DNA of 64,000 nucleotides from Raffaelea ambrosiae (Eukaryota; Ascomycota; Sordariomycetes; Ophiostomatales; Ophiostomataceae): NCBI GenBank assembly GCA_002778195.1, contig PCDI01000001.1, positions 4,303,869-4,367,868 on the forward strand, read 5' to 3'. Both the position numbers and the translations under genes were made by a program. Below are positions 44,936 to 57,906 of this stretch, piece after piece (position 1 is the first letter of the stretch; each line of letters begins with the position of its first letter). The notes beneath the pieces were generated by a model that saw only the letters and a list, made by a program, of their open reading frames with translations, searched no databases and was not told where the DNA came from.

Positions 44936-46223
44936 GCTGGTCGTGGGGTTTCGAAAGAGGCCACAATACGTTAAATCAAAAATGCTGTTCAACTTCACCA
45001 AGATGGACGGAGCCCGTATGGTTCCGCTGCAAGGCCGCCCATATGTATGCTACAGTGCTTTGTAGGAACACTGGTTATATTCCTCAACCTTTACCTAGTG
45101 TTGTACGTGCTCGGGTAAACTGGCAGGTGCATCAACGACCTTTCCGACATGGTGGCCTCTGTGGCGGCCGACTTCGCCCACCCAACGCGGCTGAGCACTT
45201 TTGTCAAGAGCCATGTCAACCCACGCTCTGCCAGCTACACGAGCGGCTACACCCTGGTTGAGAACGCCTTCGCTTTCATTTCTTCGCCGATAGCATCCTT
45301 ATTGTCTAAATCATCGTCCTACCCAGGCTCGCCATCTATTTTTTTTGGCAGGATGAGACAAGGTGTAAATCCGCAACCCGTCAATATGTATAGCAAGTGT
45401 GCGGCACTGGCGCTCAAAACTTGTGGCCTCCAGAACAATATTTGTAGATTAGACAAAATAACGGAAGGGGGGGGAAAGAAAACCCAGCATGTGGCATAAA
45501 CAGTGTCACTCTAATTCCTCATTTATAGCTCGTGATTTCAATATTACAGTACCTTTACCGATCTTGACAAGTTCACTTTTCCATCAAGCCTTCATCAAAC
45601 CATGCTCCAGAAACTCTACGGCCTTGTATAGTGTAGAATCCATCTCAGGAGACGTGTGATCTCCTTCTCCTCTTCTTCATCAATATCATCTGTCTTGTTC
45701 TCAAAGACACATCTCCGGTGGGTTACTTGAATGAGGGCGTGATAATTCGTTTCCAATAAGGCTACTAGGTTTCTTGAAGTGTAAGGCTAAAGGTTTGCAA
45801 TCCGTATCTGGAAGGCACACGCTTCCAGCTTGCGGCTGAACCCCGCCGCCCATGCCCAACGTTGCCAGCGCTGCCCAACATTTTCCGACTGGTCATCGGT
45901 AATGCGGTGACGACCAATAGAAGACCGTATCTAGAAAGTGCAGGTGCGGCCGTGTCAATGTGCAGGAAACACAGTTTTTTACCGCCAGCATTTCTGCCCC
46001 CGAAACAGTCCTGCTTGATATCTACTCGACAAGATTTTGGTCTGCGCAATCTCTTTCCACTTGCAGCAAGCTGTGTTTGAAAAGAAAAAGCAAACAATAG
46101 CGGTATTCCACTCACGACTTGCAAATCAAACCTCTCTCTTCAGATCTGCTCGAGCGTGTCTCACAGCAAAGACTGTCAACGAATGCGAACCACAAAGATT
46201 CTTTCTTGTCAAGGTTGTGCGGC
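44936..46223. other. Unresolved region with possible gene debris
   Basis: A short frame from ATG 44982 (MLFNFTKMDGARMVPLQG) stops at 45065. A second frame (45149-45499) reads ADFAHPTRLSTFVKSHVN then loses coding character. Neither matches a family I recognise. They may be exons of a decayed gene. 45500-46223 is AT-rich promoter sequence of the NLR gene. Confidence 0.3.
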
Positions 46224-49200
46224 ATGGACGGCCTCAGCGCTGTGGCAAACGTTATTGCCGTGATTCAGCTCACTGGCAGCGTTGTTGCGTATGTGAAATC
46301 GGCAAAAGGCGCGACGGAAGAAAGGAATAATCTTCGTCGAGAGTTGCGTGCTTGCGAGAGCCTCCTCAAAGAACTCCAAGATGAATCCGAGGACTCGGAG
46401 GAAGGCGAGGCGTGGTCGGAAACCATCAAAGCACTTGACAGCGACGGCGGACCTCTCCGAAATTTGAAAATTGCCTTGGAAACGGTTCAGGCGAAACTGA
46501 AGCCCAGACACGGCGTGAAAAATGTGAGGGATATTCTGACATGGCCGTTCAAGGAGAAGGATGTCAAGGAGATCATTGCCGCAATAGAGCATGAAAAGTC
46601 TTTGCTGAGTTTGGCCCTGGAGAACAATTCGCGAAAGTTGATCCAGGCTATTCAGAAGACTGGGAGAGACAACCAGAGAAAGCTTGAAGAATTGCTGGAA
46701 ACAATACAGAAGAGCTCGGACGACCACGAGAGCCACTTTTTGGGAATCAGAGCGGACCTGTTGCTCCTCCAGGGGTCTCAAGCAGAATTTCACACCCGGC
46801 AAATTCAACGGGAACGCAGCAAAGAAGAGCTGGCCATTCTCAACTGGTTAACACCCCTAGACTACACATCACGCAAAAACGAGTATCTTGAACAAAAAGT
46901 GGACGGGACTGGTCAATGGCTGCTCGAATCGGATGAGTTCAGAGTGTTCGTGGAGTCCGCAAGGCAGACGCTCTTCTGCCCGGGCATACCCGGGGCTGGG
47001 AAAACGATGACTTCTTCGGTTGTGATCGAAGATCTCACTACTCGCTTCCAACAAGATGAGAGCTCTGCCGTCGCATATATTTACTGTGACTATCAGAGGG
47101 AGCAGGAACAGAGTTTCACCAACTTCTTGGCAAGCTTGCTTAAGCAACTTTCCCACGGGTGGCCGTCTCTCCCGGAGAGTGTATTATCTCTGCACGAGGC
47201 GCACAGAGGTAGGGAGAGAAGACCCACGCAGGGCAATCTCTTCAAGGCTCTCCAATCAGTTGTTTCTCTGTATGCCAAGGTCTTTGTCATCATTGATGCA
47301 CTGGACGAGGCTTCCTCTGAGCTGCGCAACGATCTCATGCAGGCCATGTCGGGCCTCCAACACGAGGAAACGGGCGACGTTCGCATCTTTGTCACTGCAC
47401 GCACTAAAGTTACGGACCGATTCGACAAGTACTTTGCCGGGTACCTGTCGCGGGAAATCCGGGCCTCGGAATCCGACCTTTTCGCTTACACTCTCCAGCG
47501 GCTGTCGAAGCTTGAGCGTGTCGACCTTTCTGAATTTCCAGACGTGGAAGAGAAGATCACAAGGGGTGTCATACAAGCTGCTGACGGAATGTATGTCGCT
47601 CGTTCACTCTGGTTGCACGCATTCTTCTCGATCTAATTTTCGACAGGTTCCTCCTTGCAAAGCTGTACCTGGACCGCCTATGTGATTTCGACACGGTTGG
47701 AGACATTGAAGACGCACTGGATGATATGCCAAAGGGAGTCGCCGGACTGGACATGCTGTATGAAAAGACCATGGAAAGAATCGGCCGCCAGAAAGAAGGT
47801 CGTCGCAGAACGGCACTCAAAGTGCTGTGTTGGGTTATCCACGCCCGTTATCGACTGACAACAGACGCTCTCCAATGGGCTGTTGCCACTCCGGACGGGA
47901 CCGGCGAGCTCTCATTGAAGCATGTCGAGAGGTATCTCCAAGAAGTGAAAGCCCTAGTCTCTGACTGTGCGGGATTGGTTACCATTTCTAAGAATGGTGA
48001 CAAAACATCTTCCAGCACGATCCGGCTATTCCACTACACAACTCGGGAGTATTTCGAGAGAACGAAGAAACATTGGTTTCCAGATGCAGAGACAGCGATG
48101 GCCAAGACATGTGCCAGATACTTATCACTCAACGACTTCCGGCTTGAGGGTATGCGGTACGAATTCAGGAAATTTCCTCTTTTCAGGTATGCCGTACACA
48201 ACTGGGGGCGCCATGCTCGTTGTGCCTCAACACTGGCCCCGGAAGTGGTCTCGTTTCTTGAGTCTCCCGCAAATGTCAAGTCAGCAACTTACCAAGTCCC
48301 GTGCTCCCTGGTAATTATGCCGGGACTGGGTGCGGCAGCTTACTTTGGTGTCGGGAATGCAGTTGAGCAACTACTTCGGAAAACGGAGAACAGCAACATT
48401 GAAACATTGGCAATGGCACTGGGGTGTGCTATCGGAAGGGGTTATGACGCTGTTGTTGAGCTTATCCTGGACAGAGGGGCCGAGGTTGGTCTGATAAACG
48501 AGCTGTGCCAACCGATGCTGTTCAAGGCCGCTCAATTTAATGGCCCTGATGCGATTGGACTTGTCCTGGATAGAGGGGTGGACGTGAATCAGACGGACAG
48601 GGAAGGTCGGACAGCGCTGTTTTATGCCGTTTCAAATTTTTGTCACACTGGCACTGTTAAGAGTCTCCTGGATAGAGGAGCGGACGTGAATCAAACGGAT
48701 AGGAACGGTCAGACAGCGCTGTTTTCTGCCGTTTCTGATTTGTCCCTCGACGAAGACAATGTTAAGATTCTCCTGGACAGGGGAGTAGACGTGAATCGGG
48801 TGGATAGGAAAGGTCAGACAGCGCTGTTTCTTGCCGCTTCACGTGGCTACGACGATGTCGTGGAGCTGCTCCTGGACAGAAAAGCGGAGGTGGATCTGAC
48901 GGATAGGAAAGGCCAGACAGCGCTGTTCCTGGCCGTTTCACGGGATCGCTACGATTACACGGACCGCTTCTCGGACGAAGAAGTGGATTCGATGTATGGC
49001 CGGGTAAAGGGGCTCTTGGACCAGACATCAACGGCCAGGCTTCTGCTGCTCCGCGGCGGAAGCGCAACAACCATCGACAAAAATGGCGCGAGTGCTCTGC
49101 ATATCCTCGTGGATAGTCCGAATTACAGTATTGAGACCGTGGAATTGCTCTTGAGCCACGGTGCACCGGCATCTTTGACGGATTTCGACGGCGTTTCACC

Positions 49201-50530
49201 ACTGCACCATGCCGTCAAGTTTGGCAGATGGGATGTTGCAGAGCTGCTGATTCGACATGGTGCATCCGTGGATATGAGCGATGAGAGCGGCCGGACACTG
49301 CTTCATTTTGCGGCAGCAGCCAAGGATGCAACCATGGCGCACAACTCGCTTGTCATTGGCGTCCAGAGGCTTGCGCTCAATGCGAAGGGCGAGACGGCGC
49401 TCCATTCTGCCGTTTCCCCGGAGTCTTGCCTTACCAGGCTGGATTGCGAATATTGGCCCGATGTCGTTGACGTGCTGCTCAACAATTCGGATGCAGATGT
49501 CAACTCGCGCGATGCCAATGGAGACACGCCACTCCACAGGCTCTATGGAGACTATGGGTACGGGGGATGGCAAGATCCCGACATGGACCATCTTCGGTTG
49601 CGTATCACTGGCCGGCTGTTGCGAAGTGGCGCAGACGCTTCCGCGAGAAACGCAGTCGGACAAACACCACTGCATCGTGCGTGCACGACGTGGTGTCATG
49701 AGACGTGTCAGGAGACGACGGTCTCTCTGCTCCTCAGCGGGGGAGCCAGTCTTGCTGCAGTGGACCAAAACGGCAATAACGCGCTCCACTTTGCCATCAA
49801 AAGCTGGCCGGCGGTATCCGCAGTTTGGGGGGCGTGCGGCGCCGACGTGGCTCTCCAACTGGGGACTGCTAGAAACAAATATGGTCGGACACCGTTGCAC
49901 GAATTGGGAGACTGGGCGACCCTCAACAGCGTCCAAATGCTTCTCGAAGTCCTGACTGGTGCCGTGGCCGGTGCGAACGCCCCGGCTGATGTCAACTATT
50001 CGGTTGATGACGACGACAACGGGCGGGCGGAGGAGCTGTCTGCTTCATACTGGGCTGTTGTTGGTGCTGCCGACAACGATGGGAATACGCCTCTAGCTTG
50101 CTACTTCTCCCGGGCCTCCATTGCAGACGAGTCCGTCGTCCGACTTCTTTTACAGTACACAGACCCGAAATGCGTAAACGTCCAGGGTTTGACGCTTGCT
50201 CACTTATACGCCCGAGGGCCTTTTCCTTTTGAAGATCTCGACGGCGGTAGATGTTCACATGGTATGACAGTGTCCATGTTGGAATCTTTGCAAAGGGCCG
50301 GTGTCGATCTTACTGCTACGGATCTAGAAGGCAAAACGATTCTCCATCACGGCGTAATACACCAGAGGCTTGACGATCAGTCTCTAGTTTTCCTTTTGGA
50401 CAGAATAGGGCTTCACACAGACGTTGAGGACGTTGCTGAAACCACACCACTGGAGTATGCTAGACGGTCTTCTGTGTACCGTGACTTTACTGAATTTTTG
50501 AGAATTCTGGAAGAGCACCAAAACCAATAA
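46224..50530 (+). CDS. HeLo-like / NACHT / ankyrin NLR (STAND) protein
   Basis: Exons 46224-47590 and 47647-50530 give 1416 residues. Residues 1 to about 150 (MDGLSAVANVIAVIQLTGSV, then a helical bundle) look like the HeLo-like N-terminal domain of fungal STAND proteins, an effector that can drive cell death. The NACHT ATPase has Walker A GIPGAGKT (254-261) and Walker B VFVIIDALDE (about 353-362). A winged-helix region (LLAKLYLDRL onward) leads to ankyrin repeats from about 714 to 1400. Four repeats at 48556-48940 are nearly identical. The 56-bp intron is phase 2. Codon use is less GC-rich than in the neighbours. Expected role: recognition of non-self ligands or heterokaryon incompatibility (inference from family). 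Confidence 0.92.
48556..48940 (+). repeat. Highly similar ankyrin units
   Basis: Four units of about 33-36 codons each follow the pattern LLDRGxDVNxTDRxGQTALFxAVS, far more alike at both base and residue level than the ankyrin repeats further downstream. Confidence 0.8.
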
Positions 50531-53500
50531 CAGTAGCGGGTATCAAACACAAACTGATTCGTTCATCTCCCACTCGCCTACTACTCAAACAACCACACAA
50601 CTACTCACTGATATGACCCAAATCTCGCTGCAGGTAGAGGTGTTTCTCATAGTATCAGGAAGAAAGCACATCTATCACACCCCCAGCTAGTGCTGGAAGC
50701 ACTGGTCGGCAGGAGGAAGGCTGGGTATTTGGGAGCGGTGTAATTGTTTCTGGATCAGAGGTGGGTAGGGGAGAAGAAGTATCTCTCGGGGGTTGGAGTA
50801 CTTGGACTTCTTGGTCATTGGAGAAAAGCATGGAAATCCGCAGGTGCCAGCATTCATACTTGGTGCTTCAAGGGCCTGACTCTCTTACTGTTTTGCAACG
50901 GTGATCATTGTTTCTCTCACTGCAAATAGTTTTTATTTTCAATGGTATGAAAAGCTTGGTTTTCTATCTGTGGGTGGTGAGAAAGGTGATACTATTATCT
51001 CACTTTGAAGCATGGTAGGATTTATCTTGGGATGTCAAGTGACAGAAGCAAAAAGCGATAAAAGAAATTTTATCACTGGCTAAGCAAACTTCTTTATTAT
51101 TCTCTAGATGGTAACCACGATATGCTCTGGGCAAGAGATATATCTCCTGTTCAATCAATCAAGTACGGAGGCCACTGTCGTAATTTTCTCTTTGGTGCTT
51201 CGAGGCCATGGGAACCACCCCTTCTCTACGAAAGCTCGGCCTCACATTCAATACAAGAATTCACAAAAGTATCAAACCACAATGCAAAGATGATACGAAA
51301 AGAATGGCCACTATACGTATAAGGGGAGTCTAATGAGACTGAGGAATACAAACGTTACAATGTATCACAATAAAGCACAGAAACCCCCGTGGAGTCGATC
51401 CGTAAACAAGTTCTCACGAATAGCAGAAGAGCTAAGGGCTAAAAACACCTATATCGTACATTTCTCCCATAAGGTGCTATTAATAGTTGGAATTGAGCAA
51501 GGTATACAAATGCCACTTCTGTCACCACATCCCACGTCTGACAGGAGTACGTTCGGTTCCTGTTAACACTTTGAGGGGACATATAACTGCCATGTATCAG
51601 GCGCGCAGACGATTAATTAAATTGTTTTTGTTAATTGATACTAGTATTATCTCCTTCACACGTTCAAGCATTGTGAGAATGCTGTGAGTGGGTATTGGTA
51701 AAAAAGATTCGTAAGGTGTCCTAGTAAGCTGTTCGTTTATCATACAAAGTTTACGACATGGGTAAGCTTCAATTGACTGGTCCTCTAGCAAGTCTTACAC
51801 CTAGATGGCATAAGTTGCAGCACATTAGTGGTGACTGGCTGGAAACAAAATTTCAAAATAGTTGGCGTAAGCGCAAATACAACTCTGGAATGACGGTTGT
51901 GTTAGCGCACGTTTTGGCCGAATGTGTGAAGGTTCAGAAATGGCAGACAGGTCGTTTGAACTCTGACAGCTTTGTCTCGAAAATTTTTTTTTCTCGCGCG
52001 CATAATACCTCTGCAAGTGCTATCACATGCGTTGTGCTGCCAGATACACGTCATAGATGTCATTTCGTACACAAGTTTTCTTCATCGGTGATGAAAATGA
52101 ACAAAGATCAGTAATTCCACTTTTGTCAATGAAACGATGATCGTCCCCCAATGGGTCCCCATGGGCATCGAATGATCACTCGCTCATCAGTGAAGCTTAC
52201 GAATTGTCGACTCCCAGTAGGGCAGGACACCTCAACCGAGAGACGGGGTTTGCCCCCAGAAACTGCTAGAACAGCTGTATATCACACATCTTGCACCACG
52301 GAGGCCGAAGCAAGACAAAGGTCTCACCAAACAATGTTCGGTGACCGGGCAGAGCGTCCTGGAACAATCCTATTGTAGAAGTAGAGCCCGACTGGAGCCA
52401 CCACCCAAGGGTGAGCACAGACGAGAGGCGAAGCGAGAAAAAAAGGGCCATCAAGAGCCTTCTTCAGCCAAGAGCAAGGCAATGTGGATCCGAACAACAA
52501 CCTGTCCAGCTGCCATGGATCGCCCACACCGTGAGTGAGATCTGTCGGATTTCCTGCTACCCTCCCTCCTTCGGCAAATGGATGTTCTGCCGTGCACGTT
52601 TCAAGGCTGACGGCGAGATTGGTGCACAGTCATCCATCGCCAAATGCACGCCTCGTCATGCCCACGGTTACCAAGGGCATATCTTTGCACCATGGCCGTA
52701 CCGCGCGGTTTTTACACTCTCCAGTTCTTTGTCCAATCTTGTTTGCTAGTGATCGTCACTGCCATCTTTTTTTTATTTTATAAAAAAAGACATCGGCTTG
52801 CTTACCCACTTCAGACGCCTTTTTGGGGCTTCATGGCCCCGGAACTAGCATCGGAACTTGCCATCCTCTGTGCCTCTTTTTTTCTACCCTCGTCTTTCCG
52901 CATGCAATTCTCATCCCCATCTGAGCAGGCAGGCAGAATAAGCTGAGCACAGCGGACGCTGGTCTCGCCACTAGGCATGTACCCACCACCCACACTATCT
53001 CCGGACGTGCCATGCTGGAAATTCCAGCGAAGAAAAGGGGAGGGGGAGGGGGACTCTCTTGTCTAGACAAATCTCACTGCGTGTTCTTTCCTTTTTTCCA
53101 CGACATGTCTTACTCTTGCCTCGGACGGCATCGGTTCTTTTGCAGTTTTCCTTTTTTTTTTTTTTTTTCCACATCGCGTCTCCTTTACAAATCCATCTGC
53201 GGCCTCCCTCGCCCTGAGCCGCGAGCATTGTGCCATACTCGACAGCACGCCGTTCTCTCCTGGAGCTCCCTTTTTCCACATGGAATTTCCACATGGCTCG
53301 AATGGATGGCAAGAGTTTCCGTTTTGGCTGGCGTTTGCGCGTCAGCTTCATTCCAGAATAGCAGCTGTGGTGCCTGGGTAAAGGGATGAACAGTATGCAT
53401 ACAATAGACCCAGACAAAAAAAAAAAAAAAAATAGAAACCGGGTGCATGTCATCTCCTTTCATGACACAATCCTTTCATAACCTCTCCAAAGACGGACCA

Positions 53501-53822
53501 GCTTTGTAAGTAAGATATTGGCATGGTGCTAGAGCACGGCGAGCATACAACCATCGCGGTTTGGATGTGCATCAGCCTACTCGTACAGCTCGAGAGACGA
53601 AGGAAGGCTGTGTTTACGTAAATATTCTGCAGCAATTCCGCACTGCCAACGCAGCTCCAATGGGGGGGGGGGGATCAAAAGTACATATTGTGGATACTTA
53701 TTTTGGGTGCAAACACCTCTCTGGTCGTCGCAAACTCGTACGTCTCATCACACTACTTGTAGGCAGAGCTCGCTAAGTGCATATGAAAAGAAAAAAAAAG
53801 ATGCAAAAGAAAGTAAGGAAAG

Positions 53823-53866
53823 AGCCGGCCAGAAAACCGGCCAGAGAACCGGCCAGAGAGCCGACC
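53823..53866. repeat. 12-bp tandem repeat, about 3.5 copies
   Basis: The unit CCGGCCAGAGAA is repeated with single-base changes. Confidence 0.75.
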
Positions 53867-54285
53867 AAAAATAAATAAATAACCCCCAAAAGAAAACAAA
53901 AAAAAGCCCTCAAAACACAGGTCAATTCGACTTGTACTCGCCTTGGTTTCCAGTTGAGGAATAGGCAAGCATCAGAAAGAGCGGTCGAGAGGGAGCGTCT
54001 CCTTTGTCGGTGCTGCAAGGGGTGAAGTGCAAAGGGCAAAAGGTCTATCTATGCTGGGTGTGTTCGTCTAATTACACGACTCACCCGTCTGCATAGTACA
54101 GAGTCCGTATGTAAGCGACGCCAGCCAAGAGCCGCGACCAGCGATTCCAGAGACCAGCCACGCCACATACGGGTCTCGAAGGCGCCATGATCTGCACAGC
54201 TGGAATAACTATAAACACTAAACTGGGGAGAACCAGAGAACAGCAGGCCTCCCGGTCGCTGGAACAGGGGGGAGAGACACGGGAA

Positions 54286-54392
54286 AGGACAGCAAAGACA
54301 GGAAAGACAGCAAAGACAGGAAAGACAGCAAANGACAGCAAAGACAGGAAAGACAGCAAAGACAGGAAAGACAGCAAATACAGGAAAGACAG
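54286..54392. repeat. Tandem repeat of GACAGCAAAGACAGGAAA type
   Basis: About 18-20-bp units alternate AGCAAAGAC and AGGAAAGAC over about 107 bp. One ambiguous base (N at 54333) sits inside. Confidence 0.88.
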
Positions 54393-54440
54393 GCAGGGGA
54401 GACAAGGGGAGAGCAGGGATTGCAACGCGATCCCCCCCAA

Positions 54441-54508
54441 TGCAAATGCGCGTACCCGCGATCTGCCAATCTCGTGCGCCTTGCGTTATGCTGCAGGTAC
54501 CATTTGCA
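54441..54508 (-). other. 68-nt inverted-repeat element, tRNA-like or tRNA relic
   Basis: The ends TGCAAATG and CATTTGCA pair over 8 bp. Inside, on the minus strand, AACGCAAGGCGC resembles a pol III A-box region and ATCGCGGGTACGCG a damaged T arm. It lacks a proper T loop, so it is not a functional tRNA. Confidence 0.3.
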
Positions 54509-57500
54509 GGGGTCCAGGGTTTGTGCACGGCCCTGCGGTGGCCCCCTTGGGCCCTTGTGCCCCTTTCCCGACCGTATCCCAAGAACTGTCTGTTGTCACA
54601 GCGTGTCATTGAACAACCCTTGAATGTCATTATGATTTGGATGCCCGCGGTCTCCCTTGGACCTCACTGGAAGCTGCAAGGCCAAGGGAGGGCACACGCG
54701 AGTCGAGAGTGCACGTTCGTCGGGTGCTCGTCCCGGAACACAGATGCAAGCCGCCGCAGATAATTGCCTCTCATGGCTAGGTGCATCGCACAGCAGAGGA
54801 CTGGGAAGGAAGGCTTGTGGACCACCGGCCTTGTGTTTGGTGTGAACTAGACTGCTTTTGTGATCTCGGGTCTACGTAATAGGAAAAACGCAAAAGAAAA
54901 GCGAAGAAGGAAAAAGAAAGCAAGAACAAAAAAAGGAAAGAAAAAGAAGGAAAAAAAAGAAGGCTAAAAAGGAAAAAAAAAGGAAGGATGTGCGCGCACT
55001 CCCGATCTGCGCAGATTATCTCTCTCCTTATCACCCTGCTACCTGGTTCTTTTCCTGTCTCGCCGTCAACGGTACCCGCCCCGGCGACGGTCTGGGCTGT
55101 TGGTTGGTCGTCTCTGACAGACAACCGCCAACAAAGGGCGCCCAGTATGTTCCTGTACTAGCCTTGGCGAGACTGGGACGACCAGGAATGCACAGCCTGC
55201 AGAGTTAGCCACTGTCGTCATCGCCGGATCGAGCAGAGAAGAAGAAGAACTCCGCATTGCATTCTGTATTCGCTTCTCTTTTCTAGCTACTCTAGCCTGC
55301 GTCTACACCGTAACAACTCTGGCGAGTTCGACGATGCTAGCCATTCTACTACAGTAGCTGGTCGAGCTATGCTAGCTGGTCGAGCCATTCTAGCTGATCG
55401 CGTAGCTGATCGAGCTATGCTAGCTGCGCAAGCCACACCACAGCTGAAGAAGATCAAATGGGACCGGCGGCTGTGCGGTGGGGATGGGGGTCGATGGAAG
55501 GAAGAGCGAGCCGAGCGAGAAGCGCGCGACAGAAAGGCGAGATGGGGCCGGAAGCCCACAACGGGGCTTGGCGCCACGGAGATCCGATTTGCATAAAAGC
55601 ACACCAAGAAAAAAAAACGAAAAAAAAAAAACGAAAAGAAAAAAAAAAAGTTGCATAAGCCCACAAGTGCAAAGACAAGCGCACGGCATAGTCAGCCCAG
55701 CAATAGCCACGGGCTGCGCGTACACTGTCGATCCAGCTCCAACCCAATGACAAAGGCAGCAAACGGGAAGAAAAGGAAAAAAAAAAAAAAAAAAAAAAAA
55801 AAACCCCAAAAAGAGAACAGAGACAAGGACAAGGACCGGGGCGGCCGTGGTACCAGGGCGGGCAGGCGGGGCGCACAGACGGTGTTCCAGGGGGGGGGGA
55901 ATGAATGTACAGTGTTGTGCAAGCGCACGCCAAGTGGGTTCTCCGCTAGTCGTACTGCTCGGGCCCTCGGGGGGGCGAGCGCGGACCCTGCCTAGAGGAG
56001 GAAGACACTTGGTAGGGGCTGCTGTGGCAGTGGGGGCAGTCTCGCGCGTGTCTCTCATTTTGGGCTTCGGCAAAACAAGCACTGGCTGTCTCAGTGGGAG
56101 CTGAGCGCCACGGGACGGCGCTGGCACTGTGACACCGCATACGACCGGCCTTCCAGGTTTAATGAAAACAGGGCCGGGAAGACGAATGCAAGAATACGAA
56201 GAACAGAAGCAAGAACAATGCGAGAATACGAAGAAAAAACAACAACCAGAAGCAAGAACAAGGGCTTCTTGAAGCTGCTGAGACTTTCGAGATTGGGCGG
56301 TTTGGAGGCTTTGGGGTTTGGGGGGGGGCCAATGAGGCGTTGTGAGTGTGTAGGTTTTAATTTTTTTTAATTTTTTTCCCCTTGCTTTGGGGTGACAACA
56401 GTTTCCACTTCCCATCCTCGCCGTTCTGCTTGCCTGGTCTCCTGTTCAGGCGTTCTGCTGTTGCTGGTCTGATCTAAGCTGTTCGGTCTAAACCTTTTGG
56501 GGTCGTGCCTTGTCTTTCTTTCCTATTCGGTCTACAACACAGGCCGGCCCAAGGTTGTTCTCTTGGGGGAGGGGCCTGCGCGTTTCTGCACGCTTATTCT
56601 CTCTTTGTGCATGCAATGCATCGTTTCTGGCCTCGTCGTCCTTCTCCTCCCTGGGCTTGCTCCTGCTCCCGGGCCAAGGGCCGTCTTTGTTTGCTTTTTT
56701 TTTTCGTCTTCCCTTGGTGGCTCTTGCGAGGGTCCCATTTTCTGGAGCCTTTCGACCCCTTTGGGCGATGCTTCTTACTTTTTCTTCGCAGGAGAAACCA
56801 AAAAAAGAAAGAAAAACGAAAGAAAGAAACGACGATCCATGCCAAGCTCAGTATGGACCAGAAACGGCCCCGTCGACCAAAAAGTCTCCCTTCTTTCCAC
56901 GCCCCCCCCTTCGCTAGGCCGTTTACACGCTGTCCGAGACGAAAAGCCCACGACCTTCATTCCAAGCTGAGGCCGAAGGGGTCCACGGCACGAAAACGCG
57001 CACAGACTAATAGCCAGTACCCGCATGGATACACACCACACCTATACGCCTATACTCACACACACACACACACATCCATACATACGAGGTAGGACACAAT
57101 ACACATACTTACTATAGGAACTAGAGTATACACCCACGTACTCGAAAGAAGAAGCAAACGGAAGAAAAAAAAAATACCCACTCTAGTATACACTGGATCG
57201 TCATGGACTTCGTGAGATGGTCCCAGTTTTGCCCACTCCACATCTCCAGCTACGGCGCACCGCGCGGAATTCGAACAAAGGGGGGGGGATATTCCAGATT
57301 GCTGTCTCGCTCGGGATATTGTCTCTTCCCTAAGTGGATTCAGATGGACGTGGACGCAGCGGTAAGCGCGAGAGAAGAAAGCAAAGCTGATGGATGTGTC
57401 GTCCGAGCGAGCCAGCGAGGGCGCGGCGTGGAGACAGGACGTGGAGTTTGATGGGGGGGGGAGGAGACGACGCAAGGCGTCCTCCCGCTCTTTTCTTCGG

Positions 57501-57808
57501 ACGGGCTGTGCGTGTGTTGTGGTTGTTTGGTGAGCCAACAAGCACTCGGACGGGACATTTAAAGAGGGCTCTGGTTTCCCTTCTCCGGCTCTGATCTTCT
57601 TGTCTCTTCTTTTCTCATCATCCAGCCGGGCTTCGCAAGACCATTGCAGCCTCTTCCCATTCGTTTTCTCTTTGCCTCTTTTTTTTTTTTTTTGCTTTCC
57701 TCCTTTTTCTTTTCTTTCCCTTTATAGACGGTCATATGACACACCCGCTCGCTTATATCGCCAGCTACCACTAGAACGCCTCTTGTCTGCCCAAGTTAGT
57801 ACGAATTT

Positions 57809-57818
57809 TATATAAATA
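57809..57818 (+). promoter_or_regulatory. TATA box of the WSC wall-protein gene
   Basis: TATATAAATA, 98 nt upstream of the ATG, followed by pyrimidine-rich leader sequence and the start context CGCCATCATGG. Confidence 0.65.
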
Positions 57819-57906
57819 TATCGGCAGTTTTTTTTTTCGACAAACCAGCATCGTTTTTTTTTCTTCCGCATCGACACACCGATACTAACCAACTCCCGCC
57901 GCCATC

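Larger units (their letters stand above)
50531..57906. other. 7.4-kb gene-poor, repeat-rich region
   Basis: No supported gene. 50.5-52.2 kb is AT-rich with short broken frames, possibly decayed sequence. 52.9-57.8 kb is full of A/T and G tracts, short tandem arrays and a CA run (57057-57073). The last few hundred bases, pyrimidine-rich, form the promoter of the WSC protein. Confidence 0.5.
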
